The notes: generated from the sequence alone by a model not told the origin. A stretch of 5,259 bases of DNA from Paracoccaceae bacterium (GCA_026984895.1 JALSRF010000042.1:1-5259); one strand, 5' to 3'. Counted from the stretch's first letter, positions 1 through 5,259 are shown. A program made the numbers and translations.

Positions 1-957
1 CTCTCGCTGCTCTATGGCGCCGCCACGGCGCGCCGTGTGGCGCGCGCCCCGGATTTCATCGCTTCGGTCCCCGTGATCTGCGTGGGCAACATCAATATCG
101 GCGGGACGGGAAAGACCCCGACGGTAATCGCCCTGGCCCGGCGTCTGGCTGCGCGCGGCATGTGCGCGCATGTGGTTTCGCGCGGCTACGGCGGGACGCA
201 GGCCGGCCCGCTGCGCGTGGTCGAAGGGCCGCACCGGGCCGCCGATGTCGGAGACGAACCGCTGCTGCTGGCGGCATTTGCGCCCACTTGGGTGTCGCGC
301 AATCGCGCCGCAGGTGCACGCGCGGCTCAGGCGGCCGGTGCCGATGTGATTCTGCTGGACGACGGTTTCCAGAACCCCTCGGTCGCCAGGGACCTGTCGC
401 TTGTGGTGGTGGACGCACAGCACGGTTTCGGCAACGCAAGGGTCATCCCCGCCGGGCCGTTGCGCGAACCGGTGAAAGCCGGGCTTGCCCGTGCCGATCT
501 GGTGGTCTCGATCGGCGAAGAGGCCGATCAGGCCCGGTTCGACCGCGCATGGGGGGCGGTCGTCGCCCGCGACCGCCGCATGAGGGCCAGGCTGGCCCCG
601 CTGGCAACGGGCGTGGAATGGGCCGGCATGCGGGTGCTGGCCTTCGCCGGCATTGGCCACCCCGAGAAATTCTTTGCAACCCTGCGAGCGCTCGGGGCGC
701 AGGTGGTGCGCGCCGAGGCCCTGGATGATCACCAGCCGCTGGGCGATGCGCTGTTGCAGCGCATTTTCTCCGAGGCAGCCCTTGGCGATCTTCAGGTTGT
801 CACCACCGAAAAGGACGCGGTGCGCCTTCCGGCCCGGTTCCGGGCATCGGTGATGACCCTGCCGGTGCGCCTCGAGACAGCCGACTGGGCCGTTTTCGAT
901 GCCGCGTTCGACCGGGCCGCAAAAGGCAAGCTGCCGGATCCGGGCCCGGCTCCATAG
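1..957 (+). CDS. lpxK: Tetraacyldisaccharide 4'-kinase LpxK, 5'-truncated by the window edge
   Basis: LpxK phosphorylates the 4' position of the tetraacyl disaccharide-1-phosphate to make lipid IVA, a late step of lipid A synthesis on the inner face of the inner membrane. The reading frame is open from base 1, and 318 residues are visible before the TAG at 955-957. Full-length proteins run about 320-350 residues, so only the start codon and part of the N-terminal membrane helix are probably missing. The visible start LSLLYGAATARRV is typical of the end of that helix, and the GTG at 37 is unlikely to be the true start. The P-loop GGTGKTP has its Lys at 112-114. DDGFQ (358-372) holds the Asp equivalent to the catalytic Asp99 of Aquifex LpxK. 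DDHQ (724-735) keeps one His where the family usually has DHH or DHY. TTEKDAVR (from about 802) is the conserved C-terminal block. In alphaproteobacteria a Kdo transferase gene often lies upstream, but this cannot be seen here. Confidence 0.95.
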   Translation, partial: LSLLYGAATARRVARAPDFIASVPVICVGNINIGGTGKTPTVIALARRLAARGMCAHVVSRGYGGTQAGPLRVVEGPHRAADVGDEPLLLAAFAPTWVSRNRAAGARAAQAAGADVILLDDGFQNPSVARDLSLVVVDAQHGFGNARVIPAGPLREPVKAGLARADLVVSIGEEADQARFDRAWGAVVARDRRMRARLAPLATGVEWAGMRVLAFAGIGHPEKFFATLRALGAQVVRAEALDDHQPLGDALLQRIFSEAALGDLQVVTTEKDAVRLPARFRASVMTLPVRLETADWAVFDAAFDRAAKGKLPDPGPAP

Positions 958-982
958 GCCGCGGACGCCACAGGCTGAGGTG

Positions 983-1606
983 CTATTCGGCGAGCTTCTC
1001 GTCCAGGATGGCCGAAAAATCTTCGTAGGACATGTTGGTATAGGTCTTGCCGTTGATCACGAAGGAAGGCGTGCCTTCGATCCCGTCGGCGGTGGCGTTC
1101 TTCTGATACAGCGCGACCAGCGCCTGGGCCTTGTCTCCGTCGGACAGGCAGGCATCCAGTTGCTCGTCCGTCAGCCCCGCGGTCTTGCCGATACGCCGAA
1201 GGTTTTCGACGATCTTCGTCGGCTCGCCGCCCGCGGTCCATTCGCGCTGCTGCTTGTACAGCAGGTCGACGATGCCGAAATAGCGCACCGGTCCGCCACA
1301 GCGCGCGACCATGCCCGCCCACAGGCCGAACCTGTCGAAATAGACTTCGCGGTAGATGAAATTGATCTTGCCGGTGTCGATGTAGTTCTTTTTCAGCTTC
1401 GGCATGACGGTTTCATGGAAGTGCTGGCAATGGGGGCAGGTGAAGGACGCGTATTCGATCACCGTCACCTTGGCATCGGGGTTGCCGATCGACATCTCCT
1501 GGATTGCGGAGGTATCGATCTGGCTGTCCTGGGCCGATGCGGCCGAAACACCGGCAAGCAAGGCCAGCACAAGTGCCACAAGGGCGGTTTTCAGGTTACA
1601 GATCAT
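983..1606 (-). CDS. Secreted DsbA-family thiol-disulfide oxidoreductase
   Basis: This 207-residue protein is a thioredoxin-fold dithiol oxidase expected to introduce or shuffle disulfides in periplasmic proteins. Residues 1-26 form a Sec signal peptide: a short n-region with one Lys, a hydrophobic core of about 15 residues, and an ASA cleavage motif before QDSQID. The redox motif CPHC is at 57-60 after EYASFT, and the cis-proline is in GTPSFVING (Pro180). The family's helical insertion lies between them. Two further cysteines, C103 and C153, could form the second structural disulfide described for alphaproteobacterial DsbA such as Wolbachia alpha-DsbA1. The ATG at 1606-1604 overlaps the TGA of the upstream DUF721 gene as ATGA and has a good Shine-Dalgarno, so this is the distal gene of a two-gene operon. 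It converges on lpxK with 25 bases between. No DsbB is visible. A DsbC/G or membrane-linked role is less likely on length and motif. Confidence 0.93.
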   Translation of the reverse strand: MICNLKTALVALVLALLAGVSAASAQDSQIDTSAIQEMSIGNPDAKVTVIEYASFTCPHCQHFHETVMPKLKKNYIDTGKINFIYREVYFDRFGLWAGMVARCGGPVRYFGIVDLLYKQQREWTAGGEPTKIVENLRRIGKTAGLTDEQLDACLSDGDKAQALVALYQKNATADGIEGTPSFVINGKTYTNMSYEDFSAILDEKLAE

Positions 1607-2139
1607 GAGGACGTCCTTGTTGTTTTCCGGCTTCTGGATAGAACATTTTTCCCAAGTTCTTCAAGCGCATGGCGCAGCGGATCACTGTCAATTGAACGGG
1701 TGCTTTCCCGGGCGGCCTGTCCGGCCTGCGCATCCACCGGCGCCGGGCCTTGCGGCGGCCGGGCCGGTGCGAAGGCCACCTTGCCCTCGGAAAACCCCGT
1801 TGGCGCCGTCTGGGTGATGCGAATGCGCGAAATCGCGCTGTAACCGTAGACCGCATTGACCCGATCGCGGATCATCGGCAGCATGGCCTGCAGCTCGGGC
1901 GCGCGCGGACCCGTCGTCAGCAGCGTCAGGCTGGCGCCGAGCGCCCCCCGGGCGTGGCCGACCTTCACCGGCAGGGCGATTTCGGCAATGTCCTGGCCGA
2001 CGATCTCGGCCCAGTGGGTCAGAAGCCGCGTCACCGCGAAGCCGCGGCTTTCGCCAACCTTGCGGATCTGGTGTTGCAACAGGCCCGAGGTTCTTTCGAA
2101 CCCGCGGCCGCGTCTGGGCTGGTTGTATTGATGGCTCAT
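1603..2139 (-). CDS. DUF721 / DciA-family protein (likely replicative helicase loader)
   Basis: The protein has 178 residues from the ATG at 2139. The N-terminal half (about 15-110) matches the DUF721 pattern: a basic Arg/Gly-rich leader, then GLLQHQIRKVGESRG, a conserved Trp in THWAEIVG (Trp43), the alternating hydrophobic segment LTLLTTGPRAPELQ, and INA-type helix residues in RDRVNAVYGYSAI. Residues 115-150 are a Pro/Ala/Gln-rich linker, and 153-170 form a predicted C-terminal helix (PLRHALEELGKNVLS). DUF721 is the core of DciA, which helps load DnaB helicase in bacteria lacking DnaC/DnaI. Applying that role here is by family inference. The frame stays open upstream to 2316, but the start at 2139 is preferred because AAGGGA lies 10 bases before it, whereas the ATGs at 2148 and 2166 have no properly spaced site. 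The gene is divergent from mutY and overlaps the DsbA start by four bases. Confidence 0.85.
   Translation of the reverse strand: MSHQYNQPRRGRGFERTSGLLQHQIRKVGESRGFAVTRLLTHWAEIVGQDIAEIALPVKVGHARGALGASLTLLTTGPRAPELQAMLPMIRDRVNAVYGYSAISRIRITQTAPTGFSEGKVAFAPARPPQGPAPVDAQAGQAARESTRSIDSDPLRHALEELGKNVLSRSRKTTRTSS
1614..1618 (-). promoter_or_regulatory. Ribosome binding site of the DsbA-family gene
   Basis: AAGGA on the minus strand lies 7 bases before the ATG at 1606-1604, inside the end of the DUF721 coding sequence. It supports this start and indicates independent initiation on top of coupling through the ATGA overlap. Confidence 0.75.
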
Positions 2140-2143
2140 CGCT

Positions 2144-2182
2144 GGCATGTCCCTTGTCGGGGGCATTCTACCGGGACATGCC
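2144..2182. repeat. Perfect 10-bp inverted repeat in the divergent control region
   Basis: GGCATGTCCC (2144-2153) and GGGACATGCC (2173-2182) are exact reverse complements separated by 19 bases, with no pairing beyond the ends. The right arm lies in the spacer of the candidate minus-strand promoter. The left arm lies just after the predicted start site and covers most of the DUF721 ribosome binding site. This placement suits a repressor operator. If transcription starts upstream of 2182, the arms could instead fold into an RNA stem hiding that site. Each arm is itself near-palindromic around CATG. Confidence 0.6.
2150..2155 (-). promoter_or_regulatory. Ribosome binding site of the DUF721 gene
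   Basis: AAGGGA on the minus strand sits 10 bases before the ATG at 2139-2137. It is only one base from the alternative ATG at 2148, which argues against that start. Four of its six bases lie inside one arm of the 10-bp inverted repeat at 2144-2182. Confidence 0.6.
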
Positions 2183-2193
2183 GCCGGTGTAAT
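2165..2193 (-). promoter_or_regulatory. Candidate sigma70-type promoter for the DUF721-dsbA operon
   Basis: On the minus strand, TAGAAT (2170-2165) matches the -10 consensus at 5 of 6 positions. ATTACA (2193-2188) matches the -35 consensus at 4 of 6, with a 17-base spacer. Transcription would begin near 2158, leaving a leader of about 19 bases that contains the AAGGGA ribosome binding site. On the plus strand, TGTAAT (2188-2193) could serve as a -10 for mutY, but I see no good -35 for it. The prediction rests on consensus matching only. Confidence 0.35.
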
Positions 2194-2204
2194 GCGAAAT
2201 CGGC

Positions 2205-2210
2205 AGGAGG
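2205..2210 (+). promoter_or_regulatory. Strong ribosome binding site of mutY
   Basis: AGGAGG is a perfect Shine-Dalgarno core 9 bases before the GTG at 2220. An in-frame TAA at 2190-2192 rules out any start further upstream, so together they fix the non-ATG start of mutY. Confidence 0.85.
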
Positions 2211-2219
2211 GGCGGAAAC

Positions 2220-3308
2220 GTGCAGGATTGCGCACAGGATCGCGAAACGGTCCCGGAACCCGCGCCGGGACAAGGCCTGCTTGACTGGTACGACGCCAAT
2301 GCCCGCGTGCTTGCATGGCGCGTGGGGCCGGCCGAACGGCGCGCCGGAACAGTGCCCGACCCCTATCATGTCTGGCTGTCGGAAATCATGCTGCAGCAGA
2401 CAACCGTCGCCGCGGTAGAGCCGTATTTCGCGCGCTTCACCCGGCGCTGGCCCACGCTCGAGGCGCTGGCCGAGGCGCCCGACGACGCGGTGATGGCGCA
2501 ATGGGCCGGGCTCGGGTATTACGCCCGGGCGCGCAATCTCGTGAAATGCGCGCGCATCGTGCGCGACGATTTCGGCGGACGCTTCCCCTCGAGCGCGCAA
2601 ACCCTGATGAAGCTGCCCGGCATCGGCCCCTATACGGCGGCCGCCATTGCCGCGATTGCCTTCGACCGGCCCGAAACCGTTGTCGATGGCAATGTCGAGC
2701 GGGTCATGGCGCGGTTTTTCGCGGTGCGTGCGCCGCTGGACAAGGCCAAGGCGCGGTTGCGCTCTCTTGCCCGTTCGCTGACGCCCGAATCGCGCCCCGG
2801 CGACCATGCCCAGGCGCTGATGGATCTGGGCGCAACCATATGCACCCCGCGCGCTCCGCGCTGCAGTGCCTGCCCCTGGAAAGGGCGCTGCAAGGGCCGG
2901 GCCCTGGGCATTGCCGGCGAACTGCCGCGGCGCCGGCGCAAGCAGCGCAAGCCCGTGCGCCATGGCATCGCCTACCTGGCGCGGCGCGACGATGGGGCAT
3001 GGCTGCTGGAACGGCGGCCGGAAAACGGCCTGCTGGGCGGGATGCTCGGCTGGCCCGGAACAGCCTGGGGCGCGGCACCGACCGAAGCCCCCCCACTTGA
3101 GGCCGACTGGCAGGATCCCGGCATCGAGCTGCGCCACACCTTTACCCATTTCCACCTTCGCCTGCAGCTGCGCATTGCCGGGGTTGCGCCCGGCACACTG
3201 GCGCCGGTTGGCGAATTTGTCGATGAAAGCGCATTTGCACGCACCGATCTGCCCAGCGTGATGCGCAAGGCCTATGATCTTGCCCGCGCCCGTCTTTGCG
3301 GGGATTGA
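2220..3308 (+). CDS. mutY: A/G-specific adenine DNA glycosylase MutY
   Basis: MutY removes adenine mispaired with 8-oxoguanine, preventing G:C to T:A mutations. This 362-residue protein has the family's usual length and all its parts. SEIMLQQTTV carries the catalytic Glu55. The helix-hairpin-helix is LPGIGPYTA (132-140). VVDGNVERV holds the catalytic Asp156. The [4Fe-4S] cluster ligands C208, C215, C218 and C224 have the exact 6-2-5 spacing. A basic linker (RRRRKQRK, about 237-244) leads to a C-terminal NUDIX-like domain (about 245-355) that recognises 8-oxoG, with its reading loop at HTFTHFHL (306-313). The loop has Thr309 where many homologues have Ser. The GTG start is fixed by AGGAGG and an in-frame stop 30 bases upstream. 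The gene diverges from the DUF721 operon across 80 bases and is followed 32 bases later by alkB. Nothing suggests inactivation. Confidence 0.97.
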   Translation: MQDCAQDRETVPEPAPGQGLLDWYDANARVLAWRVGPAERRAGTVPDPYHVWLSEIMLQQTTVAAVEPYFARFTRRWPTLEALAEAPDDAVMAQWAGLGYYARARNLVKCARIVRDDFGGRFPSSAQTLMKLPGIGPYTAAAIAAIAFDRPETVVDGNVERVMARFFAVRAPLDKAKARLRSLARSLTPESRPGDHAQALMDLGATICTPRAPRCSACPWKGRCKGRALGIAGELPRRRRKQRKPVRHGIAYLARRDDGAWLLERRPENGLLGGMLGWPGTAWGAAPTEAPPLEADWQDPGIELRHTFTHFHLRLQLRIAGVAPGTLAPVGEFVDESAFARTDLPSVMRKAYDLARARLCGD

Positions 3309-3334
3309 GCCGGCCGCCCGGCCGCGATAACATC

Positions 3335-3357
3335 GCACCGATGGCACCGATGGCACA
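3335..3357 (+). repeat. 9-bp tandem duplication across the alkB start
   Basis: GCACCGATG occurs at 3335-3343 and again at 3344-3352, followed by a partial third copy (GCACA). The duplication is in frame and creates two candidate ATG starts, at 3341 and 3350. Neither has a convincing Shine-Dalgarno sequence. Confidence 0.7.
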
Positions 3358-4540
3358 GGGCACGACGATCATTCCCGCCGCGCGCGCCGCGCAGATGCGG
3401 GGGGCACTGCCGTTCTGGGTGTCGCTGGCCTTTGCCGGGCTTGTGGTGATCGCTGCCCGCCTGGGCGGCTGGGCGCTGCTGCTGCCGCTTGTCTCGACCC
3501 ACTGGCTGATGAGCCTGCTTGACCTGGCGACCGGCGAAAGTGCCGACAACGCCGACCCGGACACGCCCGTGGAGCGGCTGTTCTGGTATCGGCTGATCAC
3601 CCTGATCTGGGCGCCGGTGCAGGGCGTCCTTATTTTCGGACTGATCCATTATGCGGTGCGCGCCGATCACCTGGACACCTTCGAACGGGTGGTCCTTTTT
3701 GTCGGCCTCGGGCAGGTGACCGGCGCTGTGGGGATCGTCTATGCCCATGAACTCATGCACCAGCGCACGCGCCTGGAACGCTGGCTTGGCGATATCCTGA
3801 TGGCGATGGTGCTCTACTCGCATTTCCGAAGCGAACACCTCCTGGTTCACCACCGCCATGTAGGCACGCCGCGCGATCCGGTCAGCGCGCGCTACAACGA
3901 GAACTTCCACCGGTTCTTCCCGCGGGTGCTGCATCAATGCCTGCGCTCCGCCTTTCGGACCGAGGCAGAGCGGCTGGCCCGCAAGGGGCGGCCCTGGTGG
4001 GATGGCGCGAACCCGTTCTGGCGCTACTGGGCGCTTCAGGCCGGCTTCGTCCTGCTGGCCTGGATTCTGGGCGGCTGGAGCGGGCTGGGGCTGTTCGTGC
4101 TGCAGGCGGTCGTCGCGGTGTGGTATCTGGAGTTGACCAATTATGTCGAACATTACGGGCTGACCCGCAAATACCTGGGCAACGGCCGCTACGAGCCGGT
4201 GCAGCCGCACCATTCCTGGAACGCGGCGCACAAGGCATCGAACTGGCTGCTGATCAACCTGCAACGCCACTCCGACCATCACTGCAAACCCACCCGGCGC
4301 TTCCCCCTGTTGCAGACCTACGCCGCCGCCCAGGCGCCGCAGTTGCCCTTCGGATACCCGTTGATGGTGGCCATAGCATTGATGCCCCCGCTGTGGCGGC
4401 GGACAATGAACTGGCGGGTGCGCAAGTGGCGGGCAATGTATTATCCCGAGATCACCGACTGGGAACCATACAAGACCGGCCGCCTGCCCGCGCCCGTGCC
4501 CGCGCCCCGCCAGGGGGCATCTTCAGCCGCTTCTGCGTGA
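3341..4540 (+). CDS. alkB: AlkB-type membrane di-iron alkane/fatty-acyl hydroxylase
   Basis: The 399-residue integral-membrane protein belongs to the fatty-acid desaturase/alkane 1-monooxygenase superfamily, which hydroxylates a terminal methyl group with O2 and electrons from rubredoxin. The histidine boxes are all present: HELMH (H136, H140), EHLLVHH (H166, H170, H171), NYVEHYGL (H271) and LQRHSDHH (H310, H313, H314), plus QPHHSWN (288-294). Hydrophobic segments lie near 23-61, 84-104, 116-135, 150-162, 228-262 and 336-351. The C-terminal tail is Pro/Ala-rich. The boxes differ from Pseudomonas AlkB (HELGHK, EHNKGHH, VATP), with HELMHQ, EHLLVHH and VGTP here, so this is a diverged branch whose substrate is uncertain. 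No rubredoxin or reductase gene is in the window. The start is unclear: ATGs at 3341 and 3350 and a TTG at 3296 are in frame, none with a good ribosome binding site. I chose 3341. A GC-rich stem (3311-3315 with 3320-3324) lies in the gap after mutY, without a T-tract, so co-transcription with mutY is possible. Confidence 0.88.
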   Translation: MAPMAQGTTIIPAARAAQMRGALPFWVSLAFAGLVVIAARLGGWALLLPLVSTHWLMSLLDLATGESADNADPDTPVERLFWYRLITLIWAPVQGVLIFGLIHYAVRADHLDTFERVVLFVGLGQVTGAVGIVYAHELMHQRTRLERWLGDILMAMVLYSHFRSEHLLVHHRHVGTPRDPVSARYNENFHRFFPRVLHQCLRSAFRTEAERLARKGRPWWDGANPFWRYWALQAGFVLLAWILGGWSGLGLFVLQAVVAVWYLELTNYVEHYGLTRKYLGNGRYEPVQPHHSWNAAHKASNWLLINLQRHSDHHCKPTRRFPLLQTYAAAQAPQLPFGYPLMVAIALMPPLWRRTMNWRVRKWRAMYYPEITDWEPYKTGRLPAPVPAPRQGASSAASA

Positions 4541-4772
4541 AACGCCCGACGCCCCGTTTGCGCCGATGCCCCGTTATCGCCTGTCCGGGGCGCGCAAGAC
4601 CGGGTCCCGCCTTCGGACGACATGGCTTGACGCCGCCCGGTGTCTTTCGCCCCGCAAGGCAGGGCGCCGGTCGCATCCGCCGCACCCGCCCCTTTCGCCG
4701 CATCGGCCCCGCCCGTCCCGCCCATCCCGCCAGCGACCGGGGGCGACCGGAGGCGCAGCCCCATGCGTCCCA
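4541..4772. other. Convergent non-coding gap between alkB and the flavin oxidoreductase
   Basis: This 232-base gap lies between two converging genes. I see no hairpin followed by a T-run on either strand. It holds a GCCCCG/CGGGGC stem (4568-4573 with 4586-4591), a CGCCC/GGGCG stem (4648-4652 with 4662-4666), a loose 17-bp tandem repeat from 4551, GCGACCGG twice (4733-4740, 4743-4750), and a pyrimidine-rich stretch at about 4685-4730 with G-quadruplex potential on the minus strand. No credible gene is seen. Confidence 0.6.
4707..4728 (-). other. G-quadruplex motif in the 3' flank of the flavin oxidoreductase gene
   Basis: Read on the minus strand, five G-runs of three or four bases occur with loops of only 2, 1, 2 and 1 bases. 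The matching C-runs on the plus strand are 4707-4710, 4712-4714, 4717-4719, 4721-4723 and 4726-4728. This meets the usual quadruplex rule with one run to spare. It begins about 45 bases past the oxidoreductase stop and would be in its mRNA if transcription continues that far. A function at the 3' end is inference. Confidence 0.6.
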
Positions 4773-5259
4773 TCAGCCCGATGCGTGGCCTGATGCGCGC
4801 GACAGCGCCGTTTCGGTGCCGAAGGGCTCGGGGATCAGGTCCTGTCCGTCAAGAATCAGCGCCGCCATCACCTCGGCAACGCCCGGCGCCATGCCGAACC
4901 CGGTCTTGAAGCCGCCGTTGGCGATGAAATGGCCTTTGCGCCCCGGAAACGGCCCCAGCAGAAGGGTCCCGGTGATTGCGCGCGGGCGCACACCGGCCCA
5001 GCGTTCCAGCACCGGCGCATCGGCCAGTTGCGGCATCAGGGCAACGGCGCGCCGATGCAGTTCGTCCAGCTGGGCATCCGTGCCCCGGGGGTCGCGGAAC
5101 GTGCGCTCGCTGGTCGAGCCGACGGCGACGGTGCCATTGTCATGGGCGACGATGTAAAGCCCGCCGGCAAAGACCTGCGGCGCGTCGTGCGGGGCATCGT
5201 GCTCGAGCAGGAGCGCCTGGCCCTTCACGCCGCCGCCCATGTCGCAGCCCAGCGTGTCG
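4773..5259 (-). CDS. DadA/ThiO-type FAD-dependent amine oxidoreductase, C-terminal part
   Basis: Only the last 161 residues are in the window. The frame is open at the right edge (DTLGCD precedes the first Met), so the FAD-binding Rossmann motif and start lie beyond it. The visible part matches the substrate and C-terminal FAD-binding regions of D-amino-acid or glycine oxidase-like proteins: GGGVKGQALLL (7-18), LYIVAHDNGTVAVGSTSE (34-51), the dimer and substrate helix after TDAQLDEL, WAGVRPRAITG (87-97, with the conserved Arg pair of the active-site region), and NGGFKTGFGMAP (114-125), which covers the flavin. Such enzymes oxidise an amine or amino acid to the imine, feeding H2O2 or the quinone pool. 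Glycine oxidase (ThiO), D-amino-acid dehydrogenase and sarcosine oxidase-like roles cannot be separated here. The gene converges on alkB, and its TGA at 4775-4773 is supported by the usual position of the C-terminus. Confidence 0.85.
   Translation of the reverse strand, partial: DTLGCDMGGGVKGQALLLEHDAPHDAPQVFAGGLYIVAHDNGTVAVGSTSERTFRDPRGTDAQLDELHRRAVALMPQLADAPVLERWAGVRPRAITGTLLLGPFPGRKGHFIANGGFKTGFGMAPGVAEVMAALILDGQDLIPEPFGTETALSRASGHASG

Noticed and set aside
899..1843. 314-codon plus-strand frame across dsbA and the DUF721 gene
   Set aside because: It is the complement of two well-supported genes and begins inside lpxK with no ribosome binding site.
2136..2316. Longer N-terminus for the DUF721 protein, up to 59 extra residues
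   Set aside because: It would overlap the mutY coding region and the candidate promoter, and no upstream start has a suitably spaced ribosome binding site.
3309..3340. Possible terminator between mutY and alkB
   Set aside because: The CGGCC/GGCCG stem has only 5 base pairs and is not followed by a T-run, so it is not a convincing terminator.
2136..3356. 406-codon minus-strand frame opposite mutY
   Set aside because: It is wholly antisense to a complete, motif-verified MutY, has no recognisable domain, and its Arg/Gly/Pro/Gln-rich composition is typical of GC-rich shadow frames.
3272..4282. 336-codon minus-strand frame opposite alkB
   Set aside because: It is antisense to the AlkB histidine boxes and its composition reflects the complement of membrane-protein codons. 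No domain was recognised.
4441..4773. Minus-strand 110-codon frame starting in a TGATG overlap with the flavin oxidoreductase stop
   Set aside because: The overlap looks like translational coupling, but there is no Shine-Dalgarno, the product is low-complexity Gly/Ala/Arg, and its last third runs antisense to the conserved end of alkB. Other frames here are also open because of high GC.
3937..5157. 406-codon plus-strand frame spanning the end of alkB, the gap and the oxidoreductase
   Set aside because: It crosses two verified genes in a different frame or on the opposite strand, and the product is Arg/Pro/Ala-rich with no motif.

Overview
The window is GC-rich, densely coding DNA that reads as a chromosomal segment of an alphaproteobacterium, probably of the Rhodobacteraceae or a close relative. 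Three things support this: the lipid A kinase shows a Gram-negative outer membrane, the DsbA has a second cysteine pair as known in alphaproteobacterial DsbA, and the alkane hydroxylase has the diverged motifs I associate with Rhodobacterales. The assignment is an inference, because no rRNA or other marker gene is present. I see no tRNA, rRNA, insertion sequence, phage gene or CRISPR array.

Layout from left to right. (1) 1-957, plus strand: the 3' part of lpxK, cut by the left edge. (2) 983-2139, minus strand: a two-gene operon in which a DUF721/DciA-type protein is followed, with an ATGA stop/start overlap, by a secreted DsbA-family thiol oxidoreductase. It converges on lpxK across 25 bases. 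(3) 2140-2219: an 80-base divergent control region with a plausible sigma70-type promoter for the DUF721 operon, a strong Shine-Dalgarno for mutY, and a perfect 10-bp inverted repeat that touches both the promoter spacer and the DUF721 ribosome binding site. (4) 2220-3308, plus strand: a complete mutY. (5) 3341-4540, plus strand: a complete AlkB-type integral-membrane alkane/fatty-acyl hydroxylase about 30 bases after mutY. (6) 4541-4772: a non-coding convergent gap without a recognisable U-tract terminator but with a strong G-quadruplex motif on the minus strand. (7) 4773-5259, minus strand: the C-terminal part of a DadA/ThiO-type FAD-dependent amine oxidoreductase, cut by the right edge.

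The genes do not form one pathway. MutY (8-oxoguanine repair) and the DUF721 protein (a likely DnaB helicase loader) share a divergent control region and are both genome-maintenance functions. DsbA and LpxK serve the cell envelope. AlkB and the flavin oxidoreductase are metabolic. I found no convincing new multi-gene system. The items most worth a second look are the divergent-region inverted repeat, the diverged AlkB and the G-quadruplex motif.
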